Shown: positions 12,657 to 23,812 of the stretch, piece by piece | How positions within the stretch are numbered: position 1 is the stretch's first letter | Layout of the letters: each line of letters starts with the position of its first letter | NCBI GenBank assembly: GCA_026874595.1 | Contig: CM049309.1 | Location: 27,033,033 to 27,097,032 of the forward strand | Origin: Sipunculus nudus | Taxonomy: Eukaryota > Annelida > Sipuncula > Golfingiida > Sipunculidae | Direction of reading: 5' to 3' | DNA: 64,000 bases | Notes under the pieces: model-generated | Told to the model about the DNA's origin: nothing | The model's database searches: none | What the model saw: the letters and a program-made list of their open reading frames with translations, nothing else | Made by a program: the position numbers and the translations under genes

Positions 12657-13219
12657 GTAAGGTACTGAATTAATATTTATGATTATAACTTTAAAAAATT
12701 GCAAAATTCAGATCTAATTTTGGGTATACAATTCAATTATGATTGAATAAAGTTATATCCCTGAAAAAAGGTCTATGGGTTCAACATCTCTGATTTTTTA
12801 CAAAGTGAATTAAGTTGGGACCTATAACTTCAAGAAATACAACAATACTGGCCTAATTACTGGTATGTACATAGGAAATATTTATAGGAATATTTATATT
12901 AAATATAATAATAAAAAAAACAGAAAAGCTGTTTTTATATTAGTCAGACTTGAAATGTGACCAAGGGTTTTTAATGGAAAATTAATATCTCGATGGAACG
13001 AAGTCGTAGTGACCATTTTTCGGAGTGGTAGGCGATTTTGGGGACATCTAACAGTATGCTAAATTTTGGATTCGTAGGTCCAACGGTTTCAAAACGTGCC
13101 AGTTTAACGGACGGACAGACGGACAGACAGAGGGAAGGACGGGCGGATGGACAGCTAGCCGGGCAGCCGACGGACAAAGGACCAACGCTATAAGTCAGTT
13201 AGCTTATAGTCAGCTGAGC

Positions 13220-13375
13220 TAAAAAGAAAGCTTGTGGACGCATTTTAAGCCCAACCGTTTGACCAAAAGCTTTCTTCTTTCACATATGGTTAACCTACCC
13301 ACGGATGACGAAACCTATCGAGTTTGAGGTCACAGGGTCAAAGGTCAAGGTCACAAAGCTGCCCTCCTGATTATT
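13220..13375. repeat. Dispersed repeat with GGTCAAAGGTCAAGGTCA core, second copy
   Basis: Homologous to 10980-11135. It is preceded at 13080-13215 by the reverse complement of the dispersed family A start (GGACAGACGGACAGAC tract, then TCAGCTGAGCTAAAA). Confidence 0.6.
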
Positions 13376-13591
13376 ACTTTGTGAAACACCTAGTATAATT
13401 ATGCTCCCGTACTAAGGATGCTCCGCTTTGCGGTGCCCTAGTTTACTTCCGCCATGCAAGAATCAACTTATAACAGGTCGTGGGAGGCCTATAACAAATT
13501 AAGCCTTCGCACGTTATCTTTTTGTTACAATTTTAAGCCATTCTCCATGTTTCTCCGTGTTTGAAATAAGGAGACATATTCCTTGTACACC

Positions 13592-13775
13592 TGTAGGATT
13601 TTGCTTATTTCAAGACGGTTTTTAAAGGACACATAGTTTAATATTACACGGGCACTTATTGTATATGACGTCCCCACTTTCCTTGGTTCTGTGTACCCGC
13701 CATGTTGGCCGGACAATTGTTGGATTAAATTTCGTTCAGTTACTGAAGTCATTTATTGTTTTAAACATGACAATT
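13592..13775 (+). repeat. 5' LTR (part) of a Ty3-like element
   Basis: Starts TGTAGGATTTTGCTTATTTC. It aligns with 20897-21065 along its length, including GGCACTTATTGTRTATGACGT, CCCGCCATG and CAATTGTTGGATTAAA. The 5' copy has a short extra stretch at about 13672-13694. Beyond about 13800 the two copies no longer align visibly. A gag relic follows at 14048, which supports LTR status. Confidence 0.6.
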
Positions 13776-14047
13776 AGCGAACGAGTATGGAATAGTAGAT
13801 CGTTGCGGATCCAAAGGCAGGAGTTTTCAAAGTTTATGGACACTAGCTGTCAGTTCTAGGAATTGCGCTCTGTTTGTCACGAGATGACTCGCGCCACGAG
13901 GCCGGCCTCATGTGAGTGATAAACGTTGCATATAAGTGGTGAGTGGTCAAAGAAACGTTATATCCAAGTTGATTTCGGGCTAACTGTACCAGTAGTCGAA
14001 TCTTTTATTGAAGAAACGTAAAGTGGCTCTTTCTGAACTCTTCTGAA

Positions 14048-14305
14048 GGCTATGTTTGTTCTTGAGCCAAAGGACGCACCTTGTCAACGGTGGCCAGCTG
14101 GTCAACGGTGATTCGATAATTACCTGTGCGCCGCTGGTATTGACAAGGCTCTACGGCAGCGTGCAATGTTATTGCACATGATTGGTGACGAACGTTATGG
14201 GAGTTTTGACACTTTAACTGAGGCTGCTCCTGACACATCCAACAGAGAAACTGTATATGATACAATTAAGATTGATGTAGATGGAACTACAACAACTACC
14301 GAATG
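14048..14305 (+). pseudogene. Ty3-like gag fragment, cut by the Academ-type insertion
   Basis: The frame reads like the metazoan Ty3 gag core: an aromatic block before a short gap with a stop near 14108, then AGIDKALRQRAMLLHMIGDE followed by YGSFDTLTEAAPD. The KA-x-RQRAMLLHMIG pattern is typical of this capsid region. Coding similarity stops near 14305. A minus-strand transposon occupies the next 4.6 kb, and the retroelement's tail resumes at about 20464. Most of pol is missing, so the relic is deleted as well as interrupted. Confidence 0.6.
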
Positions 14306-14453
14306 AGGCGAAGAGTACTTTATTCGCATAAATTGAATATTGACGACAAATGTAATATTTGCCATACTGAGTATCTCCAAAAAATTTTTATGTACCAAAC
14401 ACTTCATTCGTTAAGAATACAAAATCTTGAATATAGAGTATATAATAGGTGGT

Positions 14454-15188
14454 TTATTCATCAAACTGTTCATTGTCTTCTAGTAATGTGACATTAGAAC
14501 ATACGCCTCGACAATGTCCACAGCCACCTGAGCACTCTAGCCCATTTTTTCTGCACGAGCACTGTTTTGTACTACAACCAATTTTGCAGTTGCACCTGAC
14601 TACTTCCAAAAGCTCAGCTGGGGCTGCACCTCTGTCTGTCAATATCGGAGCGTACATGCCACTTTGAATGAACCATCCCCATTCCTCTGCATTCATTTTC
14701 TCAGCATTCCCCATCCACTGCTGAACTTGCAGGTAAACCCGCATGCTGTGATATTTTGCAGCTGCTGATGTAAGGGGGAGGACGTGAGGATTCGCAAACG
14801 AAGTAAAATATCGTACTTTTTGCTGGAACTGCTGTAGTCGAAGCGAATCAAGTTTGTCACCTGGCTTTCCTTTATACAATTCAACTAGAGCGGACTCCCC
14901 AGCTGCAATTATAGCGTCTTTTTTATTGTTTGGCTTTAAAAATGCCTCAGCTAGTTTCTTGAAATTCGAATTTGTACGCATCATCTTCAGAGCAAGTCCT
15001 TTGCCAAGTCCATACACATGTGAAGTGGTATCACACCCCAGAATAGCGTGCATGAATAATGCATTACGACATACGTCAGGACCGAGAATACTTCTACGGA
15101 GAGCAATATTCCAGCATTTCGATGCCTTTTTTTTTTGTAACTTCTTGTCGGGGTTCAGGCCGAAGGTACACATTTGGAGTGATGTCAT
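14454..15188 (-). pseudogene. Academ-type ORF, segment 5: XPG helix region and CXC tail
   Basis: Starts within a frame shared with the preceding segment. It carries AILGCDTTSHVYGLGKGLAL, the helix-turn-helix-like glycine motif of FEN1/XPG nucleases. It ends with a Cys-rich tail (CNCKIGCSTKQCSCRKNG, then CSGGCGHCRGVC) that resembles the metal-binding CXC domain. The frame break separating it from segment 4 falls at an A-run on the coding strand (plus-strand T-run near 15127-15137). Confidence 0.6.
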
Positions 15189-16029
15189 TGGAAAGAAAAC
15201 AAAGCAGAATCAGAATATCTGTGTCATCTGCCACTAGAACAGTAGGTTTTGTGGTTTTCTGTGCCGCATCAAGCGTAGTCTGAACAATAAACAGATCCGC
15301 ATCTCCCCGGGCATGGACTATTTGACATCCTTGTCCTTCCAATTTCTCACTTAGCAGATAAATGAATCTCTGTTTGTTTTCTTTGTTAGATAAAAAATCA
15401 CACTTTCGGCCGCTGAAAACCATGGGTCCTGAAAATTTAACAGCTTTTCCAAAGCATTTTCCAGCTCTACGCTGCTGCGTCGAGTCCTTGGTGCTTGGAC
15501 CATGCATATATCCGTCAAACACAATAATTGGTTGACCATAGTGACCAGACACATATCTGTGATATTGCTGGCATATATCGTCATATGTTGAATCACGCTT
15601 CCATGGAACTCTGTGAAGCAATGCTCCGCCATCCAATATATAAAAGATATTCCCTGTCGGCACAGGACCATCTGATGGCATGAATTTCCACATTGCATCG
15701 GCCAAAGATGCTTTATTAGCCAATCTCATTGTAGACTTATCCTCAAAGAGTGCAGTCGGGTAGCTGCATAGCTCATACTGAAATACCTCTACAAGATTGT
15801 CATTCCGTGTACCAATGGTGACTAATCTCTGAAATAGCAGCTGAGGATCTATATGAATCATATCTTCCTTTATTTTTACAGAGGTTCTGTTGCTGAGTGA
15901 GACCACTTGGTCCTTTTTCTTGAACGAGTATTGCAAAACGCATTTTCCCTCCATGTCCTTCAGTATCCTTTCACCAATCTCCCTTGCACGATCTGCATTT
16001 ACAGTTTTCTCAGCATTTACGCCACTCAC
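15094..16029 (-). pseudogene. Academ-type ORF, segment 4: XPG-I nuclease core
   Basis: Holds FDGYMHGPSTKDSTQQRR, HARGDADLFIVQTTLDAA and VADDTDILILLCFL. These acidic clusters match the catalytic Asp/Glu arrangement of XPG-I/PIN-like nucleases. Real coding similarity extends a few residues upstream of the first Met in the same frame (KKILHFVVVSG), so the Met is not the original start. Confidence 0.6.
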
Positions 16030-16573
16030 TACAACGAAGTGCAGAATCTTCTTGAAATGGGGACCTCAGGGAGAGAAAGGTAAAGAGTTTCTGTGTGTCT
16101 GCCATGTCCCTCTTCTGTCTTGGCGCTGTTGTTTCTTTGTGCTGTTCATTGGTCATGTAGCCAACTGAGGTGAATTGCTGCATTGCCAAGTTGACTGCTG
16201 AGCATGCATTGGTCGACAACAACCACACCAATCGCTGAAGCTCTGACATTCCACTTCCTCTTGTTAGCCCACCTGTAGTTTTGATGCTTCTCATCAGAAC
16301 TTGTTCGATAAGCAAATCCTGTGACAGTCCTGCCCAATACCTATCAGCCCGTCTTCCAACGTGCTTTCCTTCCATGAAATGTTTGTAAACAGACGGGTGT
16401 TTATTCTGAAGTTGTTCAATGTTTTGCAAGTAGAGATAGACCGATTTTGTGTAATTGTTGTGGCCTGCAGCAGCTAGGTATGGGAGCATACCATACATCG
16501 ATTTTAAATGCAGTAGCCAGTTGCCAGTCCTCTCTGCTTTAATAAATGTTTGTAAAATTGTGATCATGTCCAA
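16010..16573 (-). pseudogene. Academ-type ORF, segment 3: central transposase region
   Basis: Contains conserved family blocks: MLPYLAAAGHNNYTKSVYLY, RRADRYWAGLSQDLLIEQVL and RSIKTTGGLTRGSGMSELQR. A frame break with segment 4 lies between about 16045 and 16085. I cannot assign the catalytic acidic residues of the transposase from sequence alone. Confidence 0.55.
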
Positions 16574-17826
16574 GTACAGAAGCCACAGCTTTGCGGTCCG
16601 ATGTTCTTTGGATGAGTCTCAAAATTTTTTAGTCTCCTCTCAATTTCTGTCAAGACCTCCGAATCCTCAAGGCTTTCCAATGTGCTGCTACCAGAGATTA
16701 AGTCATCAAATTTTTTTCTGGCAATGAGAATTTCGGGCAGATGGGATAATGATCTGACGTCATTTGACATTTCGTCTGGCTCAAAAGAGCTAGCCTCAGT
16801 CGTATCGTCACATAATTCTGCTGCTACTGTATATTTGGGGTCTTTCTCACCGCTTGCCGCTGTGGTCGATACTGGTATGTCAAAGATCAAGCACATTATC
16901 ATGGCGTGTAAAGCACCGCACACAAGCATATGTCCACGGATGGCTCTGGAAATGGCTTTTCCATTCAACATGTGACTAACGGTATTACAAGCATATACAC
17001 ATTCCAATACTTCTTTCATACCTGTGCCAGCCATTATATGGCCTATTGCACCTAGAAAATTCATTTCGGTGTGAAACCCACCAAGTCGTAGCACAATTGA
17101 TCTGATTTCACTATTTACAGGAGAGCTCTCTTGAATCGTTATGGATTTCCACCAAAGAGGTTTATCAAAAGTTAGAATAGGTGGTACTCCATAATGACTG
17201 GCATGTTTGCAAACAAAGAGCAGGGTTGAGTGAAGACAGTTTACGTCATTAGGGTTCATGTCAATGATTGGTAAGAATAAAATGGACGATTTGCCAGGAT
17301 AGTTGCCCTTATGTACCAGCTGCATAGTCCCAGCCCATCCAGGTGTAGGGTACCCGAAACACAATGATACACGCCAGAGCAGATCAAGTTTAGCAGAAGG
17401 GTCTTCAATCTCAGGTTTTTGTAGTTTGGCATAACGCAGGAACTGAAGGTCATCCTGTTTTGATATGAAAGGTTCAATGTTTACGCGACCGACCGCATAA
17501 ATGTCTTCTGTTGTTACAGTTATTCGTGGAATATTCTGAGTGCTGGCTGTACCGGGTGTCACTGTTGCTATTATACCCATCCCATGAAACGTATTGTGTC
17601 CATCAAGGGTACAAATATTGTGGTCTACATTGTCTGCCACGTACTGTACAAAAGAGTCGGGTGATCTGTTAGGAATTTCTATATCACTGTGTACAGCTGC
17701 ACTCCGTTCAAATTTAACAATTTCATAATAGCTGCAGCAAAATCCAAGTTTGTTAAGTGTGTCAATGAGAGGCAAAATGATGATGTAACTGGACACCAAC
17801 TCCCAGCTGAAGAGGAGACAATACAA
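16564..17826 (-). pseudogene. Academ-type ORF, segment 2: central transposase region
   Basis: The family-like part begins near 17765 with LIDTLNKLGFCCSYYEIVKF, then LDGHNTFHGMGIIATVTPGT. It continues through an acidic spacer (EASSFEPDEMSND). It overlaps segment 1 by about 65 bp, where the frame shifts. It ends at a second break near 16600, where the downstream frame resumes with RTAKLWLLYLDM. Confidence 0.55.
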
Positions 17827-18934
17827 CCCGAGGACGTGCAGACTGTAATAAGGCTTGGCCTAAGGAAGCAATCTTCAGCATTGAATCCGAAGGCGTGATT
17901 AGACCCTGCAGGAAAATGCGCAAAGATGCTGGTAAAAAAGAATACGCTTCATCCACAGAGGCAATTTCTTGGTATTTAGGATAAAAGTCCTTCTGCTGGA
18001 TCAGAGATTTCATGTCATTTTTTATAAGCTTTGCAGCAGTTTGTATAACTCTGAGTTTTTCTTCCTCGGGACTTTCCTGCCTCTGCTTGGTATGGAACTT
18101 TTGAAGGATAGTTGAAGCAGTGCTCCACATGGTCACCACGTTTGGTTTCCCGTTTATTTCCGTGATTATTATTTTGTCACCAAAGTTTGCTTGGATTTGC
18201 TCTTTCATGTAGGTAGAGCTGTATGGTTCAATATCAGTACCAGCAGGATGTTGAGACATTTTTTGTATCAAATCTTGTATAGTTGTTTGTTCCTCGTCGT
18301 TTTGCTCTAAGTACTCGATCACTTTCATGAAGGCTTGTGCTTGCTCTTCATCTCGTGGTCTACCTAATTTTACACGCTTATCCGTAGAACTGTCAGGTTG
18401 AAACTTTTTTGGTATCTGCTTTCCTGTGCGGAAGTTGATACTACAAGCCTGATGATACACTGAATCAGCAGCATGAAGATCATGGACAAAGTCTATCCTG
18501 TCCTTTACTTTTCGAGCCCAGTCATCGTTTCTTTTGGAGCATGCGTCCAGGATTTTCTCTTGAAAGTCAAATGTTCGGACTTTTATCAACCTGTAGTCAT
18601 TTTTCTTGCCATCATATATATCTGCTATCCCACAAAACAAGCACAGCGTATCATAACTGAATGGCATCTGCAGAGACCTTAAACTGCGTTCGGACTGTCT
18701 GGATGAGGCCAAACCCCCGGTTCTTCTTCGCCTGTATGATTCTATATAATGTGGATTACAGTGGACTCTACGACATTCACGATGTACTTGCTTCCCAGGC
18801 TCTGTTTGGATCTCAATACTTCGGGCCTCACTTGCCTTTTTGATCCCTTCACGTCCTTTTTTTGTGAGTGTTGCGCTTTCTTGTTCTGGTAATACTGGTT
18901 GACTGCAAAGTGGGCACTGTGGTTCCATCTGGAT
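17762..18934 (-). pseudogene. Academ-type ORF, segment 1: N terminus
   Basis: Starts at ATG 18928, six bases into an exon that follows an acceptor at 18935. The N terminus has a CPLC knuckle, then HRECRRVHCNP and LCLFCGIADI, which could bind zinc. It ends with SARPRVVLSPLQLGVGVQLH, a signature of this transposon protein family, before the first frame break. Confidence 0.6.
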
Positions 18935-19500
18935 CTGTAAGTATAAAATGGGGATTATGAAATTTAAAATAAACTGGAATTCTTGTAACTATCAAACAAC
19001 ATAAACGGATATCCGCCCTCAAAGAAACAATTATATGTGAAAGTGATATTCTGTTCGACTTCGTCTATAAATACATCACACTAAAAGAAACAACCAATAA
19101 GCCGAACGTAGTAGAAAAAGGGACTACGGTGAATGAATGCATGGTGGGCAGTACTCCTACTCATTATATAAAGTATCATGCAGGCACCATTTATGTGGAT
19201 ATATGACGTCCATAATCGAGGTTTGAATGTCAAAATTCTAATCTTGTTTTGTTTTTATAAGTATTTTCACATTTAATAAGATATGTGAGATTACCATGTG
19301 AAAATATGACTGTTTTGATCTGATCTGGCATTTTAATTCGGAAAACATATATACGTACTCACCTATGTGTGTAACAATTGATGATAAAATATTTCAGATA
19401 TAATTATCCAATCCGTAGATCTCCTGTGTCAAATTCCATTAAAATCAGTAGATTCGCCGAGACGTGAAGCTACAGCCGCGATATCATAAACAGGAAGTGC

Positions 19501-20463
19501 CGGCAATGAAACACCGATTGGAATGACACGGCGCGAAAACTCAGGTGGCCGTCTGATAGCCAGGGGGCCTCGTTCCCCGTGTATTTTCCCAGAAGCAGAT
19601 TAGGGGGGGGGGGGGGGGGGGGGGGGTGGATTCTGGGTCCGAATCCCCCTTTTATCAGCCGCCGCCGCAAGTATTTTTAGGATTTCAGGCAAATTTTGCG
19701 GCTTTACCCTCCCCCCCCAACCCCATTTCCGGACCTGGGGACCTTTTTTAAGCTTGGCCATAAGTGACCCTAGGTTGGTGCCCCCCCCCCCATTCCTAAA
19801 TCCTGGATCGACCCCTCATTTCACGAAGAAAAGCCGAAAATACGCATTTAAACCACAAACAAAAAGAAAACGAAATTAAATCTAATTAAAACCATTTAAA
19901 TTTATTGCATGTTTAGTTCGCCCTGTCAATAAAATATAGTTTATATGAAAACAGCACGTTTAAGTACATTATCAATAAATCTCTGAGGAACGAAATATAC
20001 TGGTAAACTGCTCTCTGGAGATACCTCAGGTCATATTATAATAGTTATAAAGCGTTTTACTCAATATTTAGGTTATATCATTCACCCTGACGCGGAATGA
20101 CTCAAAAGAACTAGCTCATATGTGCTTACAAATAGGGTGTGGCGGCCATATTGGATTTATACAAATTAAACACCGTTCCACTCAATTTTTGTCGTTAGAC
20201 TTTTAGTATGTTCATATATAGGTATTTCTAAGATGAATAGTGAAAAAATAAATTCTGTTGCAATTTGTGGTGGGTTAGGCCTATTTTTTTCATAAATTGA
20301 CTGGACTATAAGCTCGACCGCTGTGTCTTTACACGCCAGGGTTCACCAAGTACGGATTACACCGAGCGCTGTGTCTCTACACGCCACAGCAACGCCCAGG
20401 GCTTGAGCCTAACACGAAACAGAATGTCAACAGCGCATAATAAAAGAGACACCTGTAACTAAT
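19501..20463. other. No gene; homopolymer and MITE-like debris
   Basis: A G-run lies at about 19604-19626. C-rich stretches at 19709 and 19781 lead to TCCTGGATCGACCCCT, a decayed end of the CAGGGGCGGATCCAGG MITE family. The block 20320-20400 repeats GCTGTGTCT(T/C)TACACGCCA twice. The transposon's right end must lie in this region, but I could not place it. Confidence 0.4.
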
Positions 20464-20830
20464 TTCAGATTGTGTATAGTGATAATTCTGCAGTGCATGA
20501 TTTTACCCATGTGCTGGAAAAAGGAGGTGTTTGTGTTCCTAATTTTGAGAAACCTGATGGCGGTGACAATACCTGTAGTTTGAAAAATTAATCGGTTGTA
20601 CTAGTAGGCTATCTCAGGAAGATACAGTGAACAACACCATAGATACTGAGGAATCTGTTAGTTCAAGTGAAATTGTGAGTAATACCAATGCTGGTGTTGA
20701 TATCAGGGTTACGTCAGAGCGCTATCCTCAGAGGAAACGTAAACCGAGAAAAATTATGTACTTGAGAGTACTGAGTTATTTAACGACTGCGATACCTAGT
20801 TTAATATATGTAACCTATCAGTATCAGTAA
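20464..20830 (+). pseudogene. Probable C-terminal tail of the Ty3 polyprotein
   Basis: A weakly coding stretch with one stop near 20590, ending with an acidic/Ser-rich linker and RYPQRKRKPRK, the basic tail seen at the end of many Ty3 integrases. A purine-rich tract (20885-20896) and an LTR start follow within 70 bp, the expected order at a retroelement 3' end. Assignment rests mainly on this context. Confidence 0.4.
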
Positions 20831-20884
20831 ACCTCCAGTACGCTCTCCAGATTTTTTTAAACAACCTTTGCTAACTAAAGTGGT

Positions 20885-21065
20885 AGAGGGGAGGAGTGTA
20901 GGATATTGCTAATGTCCAGATAGTTTTAACAGGACACATACTTTTATGTTACATCGGCACTTATTGTGTATGACGTTTACCCGCCATGCTGGCCAAACAA
21001 TTGTTGGATTAAACTTCGTTTTGTTACTGAAGTTGTCACTTATTGTACAAAACACGACAACCACT
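20885..21065 (+). repeat. Polypurine tract and 3' LTR (part) of the Ty3-like element
   Basis: GTAGAGGGGAGGAG at about 20883-20896 is a polypurine tract. The LTR then starts at 20897 with TGTAGGATATTGCTAATGTC and matches 13592-13775. Alignment with the 5' copy fades after about 21065. Confidence 0.55.
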
Positions 21066-21720
21066 TTCGTTCATGGGATTGACTTATATCACAGATCTCT
21101 CTTTAAATCTTCCAACCGAATTTTAGTTTGCCTTATTTACATAACTTGTGCATTTTTTGTAACAAAAACAAAGAGGGCTAATAAAATAATTTGGCGTCAC
21201 TGTCATATTTTTCTCAATTCGTTCTGTATCATTATTATATGTTCCTATTTAGTCAACTTTAAAATATTACACTTGGTACTAAGCATAATAATATATATTA
21301 TTTTTTTATACGAATAACTGAACGACGGGCGGAGGGCATCACTATAGGACAGATAACTTGACGCCGGCTTTGCTTAAAAAATACACTTCTTGGTCAGAGT
21401 TTTTATTTTTGTCTTTGACTCTGAAACAATCGGATATTTATTTTTGACATCTTATTTTCTTACAATTAATATATTAGAAACTCCTTTATCCACCAAATCC
21501 ACAAACTTGTGCGTTAATTAATTTGTTTAGGATTTTGCTGATATTTAAACTCGGCACTGTCTTTCACTGAGGGGATCCAGAGCAGGGTATCGTATACGGC
21601 ACCGGATAATAACTCTGCAGAGTTCCGACATCTCGTGTCCGCTCAAGTGGAAACATTCCTTCTCTTTTACGGTAAAATACCCATGACGGACAAGTGTAAA
21701 CACCGTAAGTGATGGAAACT
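21066..21720. other. Intron DNA, nothing recognised
   Basis: AT-rich sequence between the retroelement LTR and the KAP Walker A exon. It may include the diverged remainder of the 3' LTR. Confidence 0.4.
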
Positions 21721-21723
21721 AAC

Positions 21724-21981
21724 CTTCCAGCCTGTGTCTTATCAGCTGTAACATGGAAGTTCGTCCGCTGCCCCAGTCACCGTACACTCCTACCGTTAGT
21801 GGTATCTTTGTCGTGGAATCCAGTAACATATCAGCCAAGCTGTTGGCGTACACGTCAAACCCAAGCACATCTTTATCAGGCGTCAGCGGGGCGTCAGTGG
21901 CGTCAGGCCCATCAGTGGAATCTTGTTCAGTCAGTTCAACATACGACGACTCCTTGAACCAGGAAGAGTCAAGATAACAGT
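21724..21981 (-). CDS. KAP-family P-loop NTPase, Walker A exon
   Basis: Acceptor TTCTTTTTTAAG precedes 21981, and donor GTTAGT follows 21724. The 258 bp read open in one frame: an acidic start (CYLDSSWFKESSYVELTEQD), then FDVYANSLADMLL and VGVYGDWGSGRTSMLQLIRH. GVYGDWGSGxTS is the KAP Walker A, but the invariant lysine is arginine (codon CGA). The exon starts and ends in phase 1, and the exon at 9032 starts with the two bases needed. The preceding exon must also end in phase 1; one candidate is 56506-56451. A Lys-to-Arg change in Walker A usually abolishes or weakens ATP hydrolysis, so this protein may be a regulatory or degenerate paralogue. Confidence 0.85.
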
Positions 21982-21984
21982 CTT

Positions 21985-22200
21985 AAAAAAGAACACTGTA
22001 ATGGTATAAGGGACCTCTGTGAAACAGGAACACAGTAATGGTGCAGTTTGGGGGACCACTGTCAAACAAGAACACCATATGATACAATCTAGATTACATC
22101 CGTGAAACAAGAACACCATAATGGTGCAGTCTAGATTACCTCTGTGAAACAAGAACACCGTAATTGTGCAGTTTAGGGGACCTCTGTCAAACAAGAACAG
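21985..22200. repeat. Tandem repeat, about 42 bp unit, five copies
   Basis: Unit: AAGAACACCRTAATGGTGCA, then GTTTAGGGGACCTCTGTGAA and AC. It sits immediately upstream (minus strand) of the Walker A exon's acceptor, so the exon's upstream intron ends in a minisatellite. Confidence 0.7.
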
Positions 22201-22329
22201 AAATAAAAGAGATGGTAGCCTTTAGGCGAACACGGAATCCAAAGCTTTAATAGAGAAAATAGGTAAGTAGATCCAGCTATCTTGGTCCCAAAACGATCTC
22301 AATGGTCAGAATACATTAACAGTGTAGAC

Positions 22330-23810
22330 AATAAAACAAACTCAGGTGAATTTTGGAAACAATTCAAACGTTTCTCTAACTCTAAATGAAATAAAAATAC
22401 AGGACAGGCTAAACCCCAAATACGCCCTGACGCCACAGTCGCTGCCTCAGCAAAGTGTCGTGCAGATGTATTTTGCGAATACTTTAAAACAAATACACAA
22501 ACCCCTGACTTCAAGAATGATTTCTTAAACACAGTTCAACAAATAATTGAAGGAAATAAAACACTATTTATTCTTTAGGAAATCCGACAAGGGAAGAACG
22601 TGACGACAACGCAGCAGTAAGACCAGTGGGAATTCGACAGGTAAAGTTGGCCCTTGCTGAATCCAAAGGCAAATCAGCCCCTGGTCTGGACAAATTGGCT
22701 TACAAGACACTAAAGGAAATCCCAGACCCCTGTCTAGGGAGAACTGCAAACCTTTTTACGCTGTGCCTTTCATGGGGATATTTACAGAATTAATGGAAAA
22801 GAGCATTACTCACCATGCTCCCAAAACCTGGCAAGACAACTGACAAACCGGCAAATTTCAGGTCTATCAGCTTACTACCCTGCTCGGGCAAGCTATTTAA
22901 AACAAATCATTAAAAACCGAATTACTATACGTTCTTAGAGACAAGACCGACCGAGCTGGGTGGCCCATTATTTTAAATGACGACCAATCAGGCTTTCGCT
23001 CCGGGAGATAAACGTGTGATCACATATTCCGGCTCAGTCAGGCCATCATGAATGGTCTGAAGCGGAGACATGACACCTTAGCCACACTTCTTAACGTGGA
23101 AAAGGCTTTTGATGCATGATGGTCTGACGGTCTCCACATTAAAGTTATGAGATCCCATCTGCCACATGAACTGGTAAGAATAATCTCTTAATTCCTGACA
23201 GATAGATCCCTTATGGCTAATCATAAAGGTACCATATCTGAGGAGATTACGCTTGAAGCTGGGACCCCCCCCCCCCCCCCAGGGCTCATTGCTGAGCCCT
23301 CAACTCTTTATCATGTATGTTAACGACCTTCCGAAGACGGGACAAATGGTCAGACTTTCACAATACGCTGACGACATAGCCCATGGAGAATCAAACCAAA
23401 TCCAACCAAAATACAAACGGTTTTGTTTTGTAAAGCGTACAAACCAACATAGTTTGAACCTTTAAACTGCTAGGTGAGAATTTCAAAGATTCTGAAGCTG
23501 CCAGATGCCCAGGTGTATTTTTTTTTACATAAAAGCTACTTGGCGCCCTCACATAGAGCATATCAGTCAACGAATGTGGAGTAGGATTAATGCTCTAAAT
23601 GCTTTGTGCTATAAGAAGGACGGACCTAAACTGGAGACAGCTATATAAACAATGGATCTGCCCTATAGGCATATACGGATCTATAGCTTTCATAGGCGCA
23701 GCTAAGACACACTTATATAAGTAGAATTTCAACAAAATAAAGCCCTCAGAGTGCAGAGCTACGTAAGCGTATTGCTGCCACCTGGTAAAAGAAAAAAAAT
23801 TATTTATCTC
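22330..23810 (+). pseudogene. Jockey-like non-LTR retrotransposon reverse transcriptase, decayed
   Basis: In three alternating frames the reverse-transcriptase motifs appear in order: FRSISLLPCSGKLF near 22860, DDQSGFRSGR near 22980, VEKAFDA near 23100, PQGSLLSPQLFIMYVNDLP near 23275-23335 and SQYADD near 23365, followed by a thumb region. Many stops and frameshifts, plus a C-run at 23267-23279, show it is dead. The 3' part is cut near 23810 by the foldback element. Confidence 0.7.
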
Positions 23811-23812
23811 TA

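Larger units (their letters stand above)
14310..19500 (-). mobile_element. XPG-nuclease DNA transposon, Academ (AcademX) type, decayed
   Basis: One collinear minus-strand coding region of about 1,480 codons (18928-14454) is recognisable as a protein family common in mollusc and cnidarian genomes. It has an N-terminal Cys-rich part, a large central region (LGVGVQLHHHFASH block), an XPG/FEN1-like nuclease (VADDTDILIL; AILGCDTTSHVYGLGKG) and a C-terminal CXC cysteine cluster. An XPG nuclease linked to a transposase defines the AcademX lineage, so I assign it there by inference. At least four frame breaks show decay. A non-coding first exon probably ends at 19376 (donor GTGAGTACG), and the coding exon starts at 18934 (acceptor ATACTTACAG). 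Terminal inverted repeats were not found; the right boundary lies between about 19400 and 20460. Confidence 0.6.
9033..21723 (-). other. KAP-gene intron of 12.7 kb (phase 1)
   Basis: The donor is GTTAGT after GAAG at 21724, and the acceptor is TTACAG before 9032. The split codon is GA-rich on both sides (G|AC, Asp), so the frame continues without another exon. The intron contains, from its 3' end: family B repeats, AT-rich DNA, a Ty3 relic on the plus strand and an XPG-nuclease DNA transposon on the minus strand inside that relic. Further small exons cannot be excluded. Confidence 0.7.
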
